Below, piece by piece: positions 1 through 12,600 of a stretch of DNA of 64,000 nt. The notes under the pieces are model-generated. The model ran no database searches. It was not told the origin of the DNA and saw nothing but the letters and a program-made list of their open reading frames with translations. The DNA is from an uncultured Draconibacterium sp. (lineage in GTDB: Bacteria; Bacteroidota; Bacteroidia; Bacteroidales; Prolixibacteraceae). The translations under genes and the position numbers were made by a program. Where the stretch lies: positions 1 to 64,000 of the forward strand of contig NZ_OY781464.1 of the NCBI RefSeq assembly GCF_963676735.1. The letters are read 5' to 3'. Within the stretch, counting starts at the first letter, position 1. The number at the start of each line of letters is the position of its first letter.

Positions 1-3000
1 TGCCAGTGCGATTACCAGAACACCAACGGCACCTTAAGTTTTATCGGTACCGATGGCGAAAAAGACACCATAACCATTTCTACCACAGATGATGCCTTGC
101 TTGAATCAACAGAAAGTTTTGTGGTCAATTGTCGAACATCAGCAATACGCTGGTAACCGACGAGGACAACCAGGCGACAGCCACGATAACGATAACGACA
201 GCGCGGAACTTAGCGTTTCAGACCGCAGCGTAAGCGAAGGCGGCAACCTTTTATTTACAGTAGCTTTAAGTGGCGATGTACAGGGCTCCTTTACCATTGA
301 TTATGCCAGCAACGATGTAACGGCCAGCAGTATCGGGTCAATCGACTATGCGGCCAGCACCGGCAGCCTGAGCTTTTCGGGTACCGATGGCGAGATCAAA
401 ACAATCAGCATCTCCAGTACCAACAACAATATTCTGGAGCCTGATGAAAGCTTTGAGTTGAACTTTACGGACATCTCCAATGAGTTGGTATCGTTGATGC
501 CCAGGCTATTGGTACGATAGAAGATAACGACCCCGCAACGCTTACTTAACCGGTTTTACAGCTACCGAGGGCGATGTAAATGCCACCGATAGTTTTGTTG
601 TGAGCCTTACCCGCCAGGCACAGTACGATGTGGAAGTAAACTTTACCACCACAGCCGGAACCGCCACCGAGGTTACCGACTATATAGTAACACATAGCGG
701 CGTTACCATTCCGGCAGGGGCAACCAGTGTAAAACCTACCATTAACCATTGTAGGCGACAGGTTGCCGAAGCCCAGGAAAGTTTTACCGCAACAATTCTG
801 AATCGGAATACAATAACCAGGATGTATTGCCGGTACCCTATCGCTGCCAGTCACCATTAACGATAACGACGCTGCGGTGGTAAGTATTACACTCCATCGG
901 CAGTTGACGAAGGCGAAACCATCACATTTAGCATCTCAGTAGATAAAGCTGTTGAGGGCGGGTTCGATTGTAAGTTTTGCCACCCTTGACAACACAGCAG
1001 AAGCCGGCTCGGACTACAGCTCCGTATCGGATACGATAAGCTTACAGGTACGCCCGGCGAAATCCATAGCTTTACTGTTGCCAGCAGCGAAGATGCCATC
1101 AGGGAGTTAAATGAAACCTTTACGGTAAGCCTGAATGAGATTCTGGAAACGCAGGCCAACGTATCAATTGGTACAGGCACGGGTACAGCACAATCACCGA
1201 CGATGATTTGGCGAGCATAGCCATTGGCAATGTAACGGTAGACGAAGATGTGGCACAGGTTACGCGACCTTCGAGGTAAGCTTAAGTGGCAATGTCCAGG
1301 AAAGTTTTACGGTAAACTATGCACCTCAGACCTGACGGCCAATGTTGGCCCCGACTATTCATCGGCAAGCGGAACTTTAAGCTTCCCTGCCGGCTCAGAA
1401 GATGGCGATACGCAAACATTCAATGTGTTTAATCAACAACGACCAGGTAGTTGAGAACGACGAAAGTTACCTGGTAACATTAAGTGAAATCAGCGGTGGA
1501 ATTGTAAGCATCAGCCAAAATGTGCAACCGGAATAATCACCGATAACGATACGGCAGTGGTTTCCATCAACAGCCCAACGGCGGTAACCGAGGGGAATAA
1601 TGTAGTATTTACTGTTTCAGTAGACAAAGCTGTTCAGGGCGGATTTACCGTAAACTACCAATCCAATGATGGTACCGCAACCGTTGCGGGCAGCGATTAT
1701 ACCGATCAGGATCGCAGCTAAGCTTCACGGGAACAGCAGGAGAATCGCATTCGATTACCGTTGCTACAAATAATGATGCAGTTGTTGAAGCGACAGAAAC
1801 ATTTAGTATTCTCCTGAATTCAATTTCCGACAACCATGGGCGTTGTAAATATTTCAGAAGAAAATAACCAGGGAACTGGAACCTTGTTGGATAATGACAA
1901 TGCCGCAATTACAATTGCAGATGTGAGTGGAGCAGAAAACGATGGATATATTACTGTTACCCTGCTGCTTGATGCAGATGTTCAGGATGCATTTAATTTA
2001 AAGGTAAACACTGCAGATGAACAACGAGCTTGGGAGATTATACTGCAATTGTAAACCAACAATTAATTTCTTAGGCAATGCCGGAGAATCACAAACATTT
2101 GTAGTGTCACCGATAAACGATAATATTTTGGAAAATGACGAAACAGTTGTTGTTTCCATGTCTGATTTGTCAACACAATGTCCATTAATATTTCTGATAA
2201 AGCATTTGTTACCATTTTAAATGATGATTCCGCAGCATTAACCATCGACAGTGTTTCTGCTCTTGAAGGGAAAATATCACCCTTAGCCTTGAGTTAAGCA
2301 ATGATGTGCAAGGTGATGTTGTTGTTGATGTATCATTTGTTAATACAACAACAGAACCTGGTGATTTTAATAGCGCAACACAGAGTTTCACTTTCTCAAA
2401 TGGTGAAAAAGGAACAAAAGAAGTAGTCATTGCTACAATCGACGATGAAACACTGGAGCTGGACGAAACATTGTAGCAAATATTGCATTAACTTCAGGTA
2501 CCTCCGTAGCCATTGCAGGAGTAAATGTAGATGAAGACGCCGGAGAGGCCATCTTTACCATCACCCTCAGCGGTAATGTACAGGATGCCTTTAGCGTAGA
2601 TGTATCCACCGCCAGCGGGACAGCCCTTGCCGGCAGCGATTACACCTCCGGCAGCGCCACGCTGACCTTCAGCGGCGACAAGCTACAGGACCAGGATACC
2701 ATCCACTTCGCGGTAGCCATAACAGACGACAGTTTGCTGGAAGCCACGGAAAGCTTCACCGCCGGATTAAGCAATATCAGCGGCGGTCTGGTAACGATAG
2801 CCGACACCACAGGCATCGCCAGCATAAGCGATAACGATGCGGCCTCCGTAGCCATTGCGGGAGTAAGTGTAGATGAAGACGCCGGAGAGGCCATCTTCAC
2901 GATCACCCTCAGCGGTAATGTACAGGATGCCTTTAGCGTAGATGTATCCACCGCCAGCGGGACAGCCCTTGCCGGCAGCGATTACACCTCCGGCAGCGCC

Positions 3001-3671
3001 ACGCTGACCTTCAGCGGCGACAAGCTACAGGACCAGGATACCATCCACTTCGCGGTAGCCATAACAGACGACAGTCTGCTGGAAGCCACGGAAAGCTTCA
3101 CCGCCGGATTAAGCAATATCAGCGGCGGTCTGGTAACGATAGCCGACACCACAGCTATCGCCAGCATAAGCGATAACGATGCGGCCTCCGTAGCCATTGC
3201 AGGAGTAAATGTAGATGAAGACGCCGGAGAGGCCATCTTCACGATCACCCTCAGCGGTAATGTACAGGATGCCTTTAGCGTAGATGTATCCACCGCCAGC
3301 GGGACAGCCCTTGCCGGCAGCGATTACACCTCCGGCAGCGCCACGCTGACCTTCAGCGGCGACAAGCTACAGGACCAGGATACCATCCACTTCGCGGTAG
3401 CCATAACAGACGACAGTCTGCTGGAAGCCACGGAAAGCTTCACCGCCGGATTAAGCAATATCAGCGGCGGTCTGGTAACGATAGCCGACACCACAGGCAT
3501 CGCCAGCATAAGCGATAACGATGCGGCCTCCGTAGCCATTGCAGGAGTAAATGTAGATGAAGACGCCGGAGAGGCCATCTTCACGATCACCCTCAGCGGT
3601 AATGTACAGGATGCCTTTAGCGTAGATGTATCCACCGCCAGCGGGACAGCCCTTGCCGGCAGCGATTACAC
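1..3671 (+). pseudogene. Frameshifted 5' part of giant Calx-beta adhesin gene (enters from left edge)
   Basis: This stretch encodes consecutive Calx-beta domains, but no single frame is open. Bases 1-2510 hold about seven divergent copies, recognisable from a DND/DDD-type motif recurring every 336-346 bp (near 185, 525, 865, 1197, 1542, 1890, 2222). Bases 2511-3671 are the first near-identical array units. Reading the expected protein shows single-base losses in short homopolymers near 129 (TTT to TT), 190 (CC to C), 493 (GG to G) and 545 (CC to C), an extra A near 744, and more up to 2500. A 4-bp loss after 3671 shifts the frame into the long open segment downstream. Calx-beta domains are calcium-binding beta-sandwiches common in large surface adhesins. 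The true start lies outside the window. The indels may be real decay or consensus errors in a hard-to-assemble repeat gene; I cannot separate these from sequence alone. Confidence 0.75.
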
Positions 3672-6600
3672 GGCAGCGCCACGCTGACCTTCAGCGGCGA
3701 CAAGCTACAGGACCAGGATACCATCCACTTCGCGGTAGCCATAACAGACGACAGTCTGCTGGAAGCCACGGAAAGCTTCACCGCCGGATTAAGCAATATC
3801 AGCGGCGGTCTGGTAACGATAGCCGACACCACAGCTATCGCCAGCATAAGCGATAACGATGCGGCCTCCGTAGCCATTGCAGGAGTAAATGTAGATGAAG
3901 ACGCCGGAGAGGCCATCTTCACGATCACCCTCAGCGGTAATGTACAGGATGCCTTTAGCGTAGATGTATCCACCGCCAGCGGGACAGCCCTTGCCGGCAG
4001 CGATTACACCTCCGGCAGCGCCACGCTGACCTTCAGCGGCGACAAGCTACAGGACCAGGATACCATCCACTTCGCGGTAGCCATAACAGACGACAGTCTG
4101 CTGGAAGCCACGGAAAGCTTCACCGCCGGATTAAGCAATATCAGCGGCGGTCTGGTAACGATAGCCGACACCACAGCTATCGCCAGCATAAGCGATAACG
4201 ATGCGGCCTCCGTAGCCATTGCAGGAGTAAATGTAGATGAAGACGCCGGAGAGGCCATCTTCACGATCACCCTCAGCGGTAATGTACAGGATGCCTTTAG
4301 CGTAGATGTATCCACCGCCAGCGGGACAGCCCTTGCCGGCAGCGATTACACCTCCGGCAGCGCCACGCTGACCTTCAGCGGCGACAAGCTACAGGACCAG
4401 GATACCATCCACTTCGCGGTAGCCATAACAGACGACAGTCTGCTGGAAGCCACGGAAAGCTTCACCGCCGGATTAAGCAATATCAGCGGCGGTCTGGTAA
4501 CGATAGCCGACACCACAGCTATCGCCAGCATAAGCGATAACGATGCGGCCTCCGTAGCCATTGCAGGAGTAAATGTAGATGAAGACGCCGGAGAGGCCAT
4601 CTTTACCATCACCCTCAGCGGTAATGTACAGGATGCCTTTAGCGTAGATGTATCCACCGCCAGCGGGACAGCCCTTGCCGGCAGCGATTACACCTCCGGC
4701 AGCGCCACGCTGACCTTCAGCGGCGACAAGCTACAGGACCAGGATACCATCCACTTCGCGGTAGCCATAACAGACGACAGTCTGCTGGAAGCCACGGAAA
4801 GCTTCACCGCCGGATTAAGCAATATCAGCGGCGGTCTGGTAACGATAGCCGACACCACAGCTATCGCCAGCATAAGCGATAACGATGCGGCCTCCGTAGC
4901 CATTGCAGGAGTAAATGTAGATGAAGACGCCGGAGAGGCCATCTTTACCATCACCCTCAGCGGTAATGTACAGGATGCCTTTAGCGTAGATGTATCCACC
5001 GCCAGCGGGACAGCCCTTGCCGGCAGCGATTACACCTCCGGCAGCGCCACGCTGACCTTCAGCGGCGACAAGCTACAGGACCAGGATACCATCCACTTCG
5101 CGGTAGCCATAACAGACGACAGTTTGCTGGAAGCCACGGAAAGCTTCACCGCCGGATTAAGCAATATCAGCGGCGGTCTGGTAACGATAGCCGACACCAC
5201 AGGCATCGCCAGCATAAGCGATAACGATGCGGCCTCCGTAGCCATTGCGGGAGTAAGTGTAGATGAAGACGCCGGAGAGGCCATCTTCACGATCACCCTC
5301 AGCGGTAATGTACAGGATGCCTTTAGCGTAGATGTATCCACCGCCAGCGGGACAGCCCTTGCCGGCAGCGATTACACCTCCGGCAGCGCCACGCTGACCT
5401 TCAGCGGCGACAAGCTACAGGACCAGGATACCATCCACTTCGCGGTAGCCATAACAGACGACAGTCTGCTGGAAGCCACGGAAAGCTTCACCGCCGGATT
5501 AAGCAATATCAGCGGCGGTCTGGTAACGATAGCCGACACCACAGCTATCGCCAGCATAAGCGATAACGATGCGGCCTCCGTAGCCATTGCAGGAGTAAAT
5601 GTAGATGAAGACGCCGGAGAGGCCATCTTCACGATCACCCTCAGCGGTAATGTACAGGATGCCTTTAGCGTAGATGTATCCACCGCCAGCGGGACAGCCC
5701 TTGCCGGCAGCGATTACACCTCCGGCAGCGCCACGCTGACCTTCAGCGGCGACAAGCTACAGGACCAGGATACCATCCACTTCGCGGTAGCCATAACAGA
5801 CGACAGTCTGCTGGAAGCCACGGAAAGCTTCACCGCCGGATTAAGCAATATCAGCGGCGGTCTGGTAACGATAGCCGACACCACAGCTATCGCCAGCATA
5901 AGCGATAACGATGCGGCCTCCGTAGCCATTGCAGGAGTAAATGTAGATGAAGACGCCGGAGAGGCCATCTTCACGATCACCCTCAGCGGTAATGTACAGG
6001 ATGCCTTTAGCGTAGATGTATCCACCGCCAGCGGGACAGCCCTTGCCGGCAGCGATTACACCTCCGGCAGCGCCACGCTGACCTTCAGCGGCGACAAGCT
6101 ACAGGACCAGGATACCATCCACTTCGCGGTAGCCATAACAGACGACAGTCTGCTGGAAGCCACGGAAAGCTTCACCGCCGGATTAAGCAATATCAGCGGC
6201 GGTCTGGTAACGATAGCCGACACCACAGCTATCGCCAGCATAAGCGATAACGATGCGGCCTCCGTAGCCATTGCAGGAGTAAGTGTAGATGAAGACGCCG
6301 GAGAGGCCATCTTTACCATCACCCTCAGCGGTAATGTACAGGATGCCTTTAGCGTAGATGTATCCACCGCCAGCGGGACAGCCCTTGCCGGCAGCGATTA
6401 CACCTCCGGCAGCGCCACGCTGACCTTCAGCGGCGACAAGCTACAGGACCAGGATACCATCCACTTCGCGGTAGCCATAACAGACGACAGTCTGCTGGAA
6501 GCCACGGAAAGCTTCACCGCCGGATTAAGCAATATCAGCGGCGGTCTGGTAACGATAGCCGACACCACAGCTATCGCCAGCATAAGCGATAACGATGCGG

Positions 6601-9600
6601 CCTCCGTAGCCATTGCAGGAGTAAATGTAGATGAAGACGCCGGAGAGGCCATCTTCACGATCACCCTCAGCGGTAATGTACAGGATGCCTTTAGCGTAGA
6701 TGTATCCACCGCCAGCGGGACAGCCCTTGCCGGCAGCGATTACACCTCCGGCAGCGCCACGCTGACCTTCAGCGGCGACAAGCTACAGGACCAGGATACC
6801 ATCCACTTCGCGGTAGCCATAACAGACGACAGTCTGCTGGAAGCCACGGAAAGCTTCACCGCCGGATTAAGCAATATCAGCGGCGGTCTGGTAACGATAG
6901 CCGACACCACAGCTATCGCCAGCATAAGCGATAACGATGCGGCCTCCGTAGCCATTGCAGGAGTAAATGTAGATGAAGACGCCGGAGAGGCCATCTTCAC
7001 GATCACCCTCAGCGGTAATGTACAGGATGCCTTTAGCGTAGATGTATCCACCGCCAGCGGGACAGCCCTTGCCGGCAGCGATTACACCTCCGGCAGCGCC
7101 ACGCTGACCTTCAGCGGCGACAAGCTACAGGACCAGGATACCATCCACTTCGCGGTAGCCATAACAGACGACAGTCTGCTGGAAGCCACGGAAAGCTTCA
7201 CCGCCGGATTAAGCAATATCAGCGGCGGTCTGGTAACGATAGCCGACACCACAGGCATCGCCAGCATAAGCGATAACGATGCGGCCTCCGTAGCCATTGC
7301 AGGAGTAAATGTAGATGAAGACGCCGGAGAGGCCATCTTCACGATCACCCTCAGCGGTAATGTACAGGATGCCTTTAGCGTAGATGTATCCACCGCCAGC
7401 GGGACAGCCCTTGCCGGCAGCGATTACACCTCCGGCAGCGCCACGCTGACCTTCAGCGGCGACAAGCTACAGGACCAGGATACCATCCACTTCGCGGTAG
7501 CCATAACAGACGACAGTCTGCTGGAAGCCACGGAAAGCTTCACCGCCGGATTAAGCAATATCAGCGGCGGTCTGGTAACGATAGCCGACACCACAGGCAT
7601 CGCCAGCATAAGCGATAACGATGCGGCCTCCGTAGCCATTGCAGGAGTAAATGTAGATGAAGACGCCGGAGAGGCCATCTTCACGATCACCCTCAGCGGT
7701 AATGTACAGGATGCCTTTAGCGTAGATGTATCCACCGCCAGCGGGACAGCCCTTGCCGGCAGCGATTACACCTCCGGCAGCGCCACGCTGACCTTCAGCG
7801 GCGACAAGCTACAGGACCAGGATACCATCCACTTCGCGGTAGCCATAACAGACGACAGTCTGCTGGAAGCCACGGAAAGCTTCACCGCCGGATTAAGCAA
7901 TATCAGCGGCGGTCTGGTAACGATAGCCGACACCACAGCTATCGCCAGCATAAGCGATAACGATGCGGCCTCCGTAGCCATTGCGGGAGTAAGTGTAGAT
8001 GAAGACGCCGGAGAGGCCATCTTTACCATCACCCTCAGCGGTAATGTACAGGATGCCTTTAGCGTAGATGTATCCACCGCCAGCGGGACAGCCCTTGCCG
8101 GCAGCGATTACACCTCCGGCAGCGCCACGCTGACCTTCAGCGGCGACAAGCTACAGGACCAGGATACCATCCACTTCGCGGTAGCCATAACAGACGACAG
8201 TCTGCTGGAAGCCACGGAAAGCTTCACCGCCGGATTAAGCAATATCAGCGGCGGTCTGGTAACGATAGCCGACACCACAGCTATCGCCAGCATAAGCGAT
8301 AACGATGCGGCCTCCGTAGCCATTGCAGGAGTAAATGTAGATGAAGACGCCGGAGAGGCCATCTTCACGATCACCCTCAGCGGTAATGTACAGGATGCCT
8401 TTAGCGTAGATGTATCCACCGCCAGCGGGACAGCCCTTGCCGGCAGCGATTACACCTCCGGCAGCGCCACGCTGACCTTCAGCGGCGACAAGCTACAGGA
8501 CCAGGATACCATCCACTTCGCGGTAGCCATAACAGACGACAGTTTGCTGGAAGCCACGGAAAGCTTCACCGCCGGATTAAGCAATATCAGCGGCGGTCTG
8601 GTAACGATAGCCGACACCACAGCTATCGCCAGCATAAGCGATAACGATGCGGCCTCCGTAGCCATTGCAGGAGTAAGTGTAGATGAAGACGCCGGAGAGG
8701 CCATCTTTACCATCACCCTCAGCGGTAATGTACAGGATGCCTTTAGCGTAGATGTATCCACCGCCAGCGGGACAGCCCTTGCCGGCAGCGATTACACCTC
8801 CGGCAGCGCCACGCTGACCTTCAGCGGCGACAAGCTACAGGACCAGGATACCATCCACTTCGCGGTAGCCATAACAGACGACAGTCTGCTGGAAGCCACG
8901 GAAAGCTTCACCGCCGGATTAAGCAATATCAGCGGCGGTCTGGTAACGATAGCCGACACCACAGCTATCGCCAGCATAAGCGATAACGATGCGGCCTCCG
9001 TAGCCATTGCAGGAGTAAATGTAGATGAAGACGCCGGAGAGGCCATCTTCACGATCACCCTCAGCGGTAATGTACAGGATGCCTTTAGCGTAGATGTATC
9101 CACCGCCAGCGGGACAGCCCTTGCCGGCAGCGATTACACCTCCGGCAGCGCCACGCTGACCTTCAGCGGCGACAAGCTACAGGACCAGGATACCATCCAC
9201 TTCGCGGTAGCCATAACAGACGACAGTCTGCTGGAAGCCACGGAAAGCTTCACCGCCGGATTAAGCAATATCAGCGGCGGTCTGGTAACGATAGCCGACA
9301 CCACAGCTACAGCCAGCATAAACGATAACGATGCGGCCTCCGTAGCCATTGCGGGAGTAAGTGTAGATGAAGACGCCGGAGAGGCCATCTTCACGATCAC
9401 CCTCAGCGGTAATGTACAGGATGCCTTTAGCGTAGATGTATCCACCGCCAGCGGGACAGCCCTTGCCGGCAGCGATTACACCTCCGGCAGCGCCACGCTG
9501 ACCTTCAGCGGCGACAAGCTACAGGACCAGGATACCATCCACTTCGCGGTAGCCATAACAGACGACAGTCTGCTGGAAGCCACGGAAAGCTTCACCGCCG

Positions 9601-12600
9601 GATTAAGCAATATCAGCGGCGGTCTGGTAACGATAGCCGACACCACAGCTACAGCCAGCATAAACGATAACGATGCGGCCTCCGTAGCCATTGCGGGAGT
9701 AAGTGTAGATGAAGACGCCGGAGAGGCCATCTTCACGATCACCCTCAGCGGTAATGTACAGGATGCCTTTAGCGTAGATGTATCCACCGCCAGCGGGACA
9801 GCCCTTGCCGGCAGCGATTACACCTCCGGCAGCGCCACGCTGACCTTCAGCGGCGACAAGCTACAGGACCAGGATACCATCCACTTCGCGGTAGCCATAA
9901 CAGACGACAGTCTGCTGGAAGCCACGGAAAGCTTCACCGCCGGATTAAGCAATATCAGCGGCGGTCTGGTAACGATAGCCGACACCACAGCTATCGCCAG
10001 CATAAGCGATAACGATGCGGCCTCCGTAGCCATTGCAGGAGTAAATGTAGATGAAGACGCCGGAGAGGCCATCTTCACGATCACCCTCAGCGGTAATGTA
10101 CAGGATGCCTTTAGCGTAGATGTATCCACCGCCAGCGGGACAGCCCTTGGCGGCAGCGATTACACCTCCGGCAGCGCCACGCTGACCTTCAGCGGCGACA
10201 AGCTACAGGACCAGGATACCATCCACTTCGCGGTAGCCATAACAGACGACAGTCTGCTGGAAGCCACGGAAAGCTTCACCGCCGGATTAAGCAATATCAG
10301 CGGCGGTCTGGTAACGATAGCCGACACCACAGCTATCGCCAGCATAAACGATAACGATGCGGCCTCCGTAGCCATTGCAGGAGTAAGTGTAGATGAAGAC
10401 GCCGGAGAGGCCATCTTCACGATCACCCTCAGCGGTAATGTACAGGATGCCTTTAGCGTAGATGTATCCACCGCCAGCGGGACAGCCCTTGCCGGCAGCG
10501 ATTACACCTCCGGCAGCGCCACGCTGACCTTCAGCGGCGACAAGCTACAGGACCAGGATACCATCCACTTCGCGGTAGCCATAACAGACGACAGTCTGCT
10601 GGAAGCCACGGAAAGCTTCACCGCCGGATTAAGCAATATCAGCGGCGGTCTGGTAACGATAGCCGACACCACAGCTATCGCCAGCATAAGCGATAACGAT
10701 GCGGCCTCCGTAGCCATTGCAGGAGTAAATGTAGATGAAGACGCCGGAGAGGCCATCTTCACGATCACCCTCAGCGGTAATGTACAGGATGCCTTTAGCG
10801 TAGATGTATCCACCGCCAGCGGGACAGCCCTTGGCGGCAGCGATTACACCTCCGGCAGCGCCACGCTGACCTTCAGCGGCGACAAGCTACAGGACCAGGA
10901 TACCATCCACTTCGCGGTAGCCATAACAGACGACAGTCTGCTGGAAGCCACGGAAAGCTTCACCGCCGGATTAAGCAATATCAGCGGCGGTCTGGTAACG
11001 ATAGCCGACACCACAGCTATCGCCAGCATAAACGATAACGATGCGGCCTCCGTAGCCATTGCAGGAGTAAGTGTAGATGAAGACGCCGGAGAGGCCATCT
11101 TCACGATCACCCTCAGCGGTAATGTACAGGATGCCTTTAGCGTAGATGTATCCACCGCCAGCGGGACAGCCCTTGCCGGCAGCGATTACACCTCCGGCAG
11201 CGCCACGCTGACCTTCAGCGGCGACAAGCTACAGGACCAGGATACCATCCACTTCGCGGTAGCCATAACAGACGACAGTCTGCTGGAAGCCACGGAAAGC
11301 TTCACCGCCGGATTAAGCAATATCAGCGGCGGTCTGGTAACGATAGCCGACACCACAGCTATCGCCAGCATAAGCGATAACGATGCGGCCTCCGTAGCCA
11401 TTGCAGGAGTAAATGTAGATGAAGACGCCGGAGAGGCCATCTTCACGATCACCCTCAGCGGTAATGTACAGGATGCCTTTAGCGTAGATGTATCCACCGC
11501 CAGCGGTACAGCCCTTGGCGGCAGCGATTACACCTCCGGCAGCGCCACGCTGACCTTCAGCGGCGACAAGCTACAGGACCAGGATACCATCCACTTCGCG
11601 GTAGCCATAACAGACGACAGTTTGCTGGAAGCCACGGAAAGCTTCACCGCCGGATTAAGCAATATCAGCGGCGGTCTGGTAACGATAGCCGACACCACAG
11701 CTATCGCCAGCATAAACGATAACGATGCGGCCTCCGTAGCCATTGCGGGAGTAAGTGTAGATGAAGACGCCGGAGAGGCCATCTTCACGATCACCCTCAG
11801 CGGTAATGTACAGGATGCCTTTAGCGTAGATGTATCCACCGCCAGCGGTACAGCCCTTGCCGGCAGCGATTACACCTCCGGCAGCGCCACGCTGACCTTC
11901 AGCGGCGACAAGCTACAGGACCAGGATACCATCCACTTCGCGGTAGCCATAACAGACGACAGTCTGCTGGAAGCCACGGAAAGCTTCACCGCCGGATTAA
12001 GCAATATCAGCGGCGGTCTGGTAACGATAGCCGACACCACAGGCATCGCCAGCATAAGCGATAACGATGCGGCCTCCGTAGCCATTGCAGGAGTAAATGT
12101 AGATGAAGACGCCGGAGAGGCCATCTTCACGATCACCCTCAGCGGTAATGTACAGGATGCCTTTAGCGTAGATGTATCCACCGCCAGCGGGACAGCCCTT
12201 GCCGGCAGCGATTACACCTCCGGCAGCGCCACGCTGACCTTCAGCGGCGACAAGCTACAGGACCAGGATACCATCCACTTCGCGGTAGCCATAACAGACG
12301 ACAGTCTGCTGGAAGCCACGGAAAGCTTCACCGCCGGATTAAGCAATATCAGCGGCGGTCTGGTAACGATAGCCGACACCACAGCTATCGCCAGCATAAA
12401 CGATAACGATGCGGCCTCCGTAGCCATTGCAGGAGTAAGTGTAGATGAAGACGCCGGAGAGGCCATCTTCACGATCACCCTCAGCGGTAATGTACAGGAT
12501 GCCTTTAGCGTAGATGTATCCACCGCCAGCGGGACAGCCCTTGCCGGCAGCGATTACACCTCCGGCAGCGCCACGCTGACCTTCAGCGGCGACAAGCTAC

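Noticed and set aside
5124..5126. TTG at 5124 as start of the adhesin
   Set aside because: It is an ordinary Leu codon inside unit 8. The same frame is open back to the deletion at 3671/3672 and other units have CTG there.
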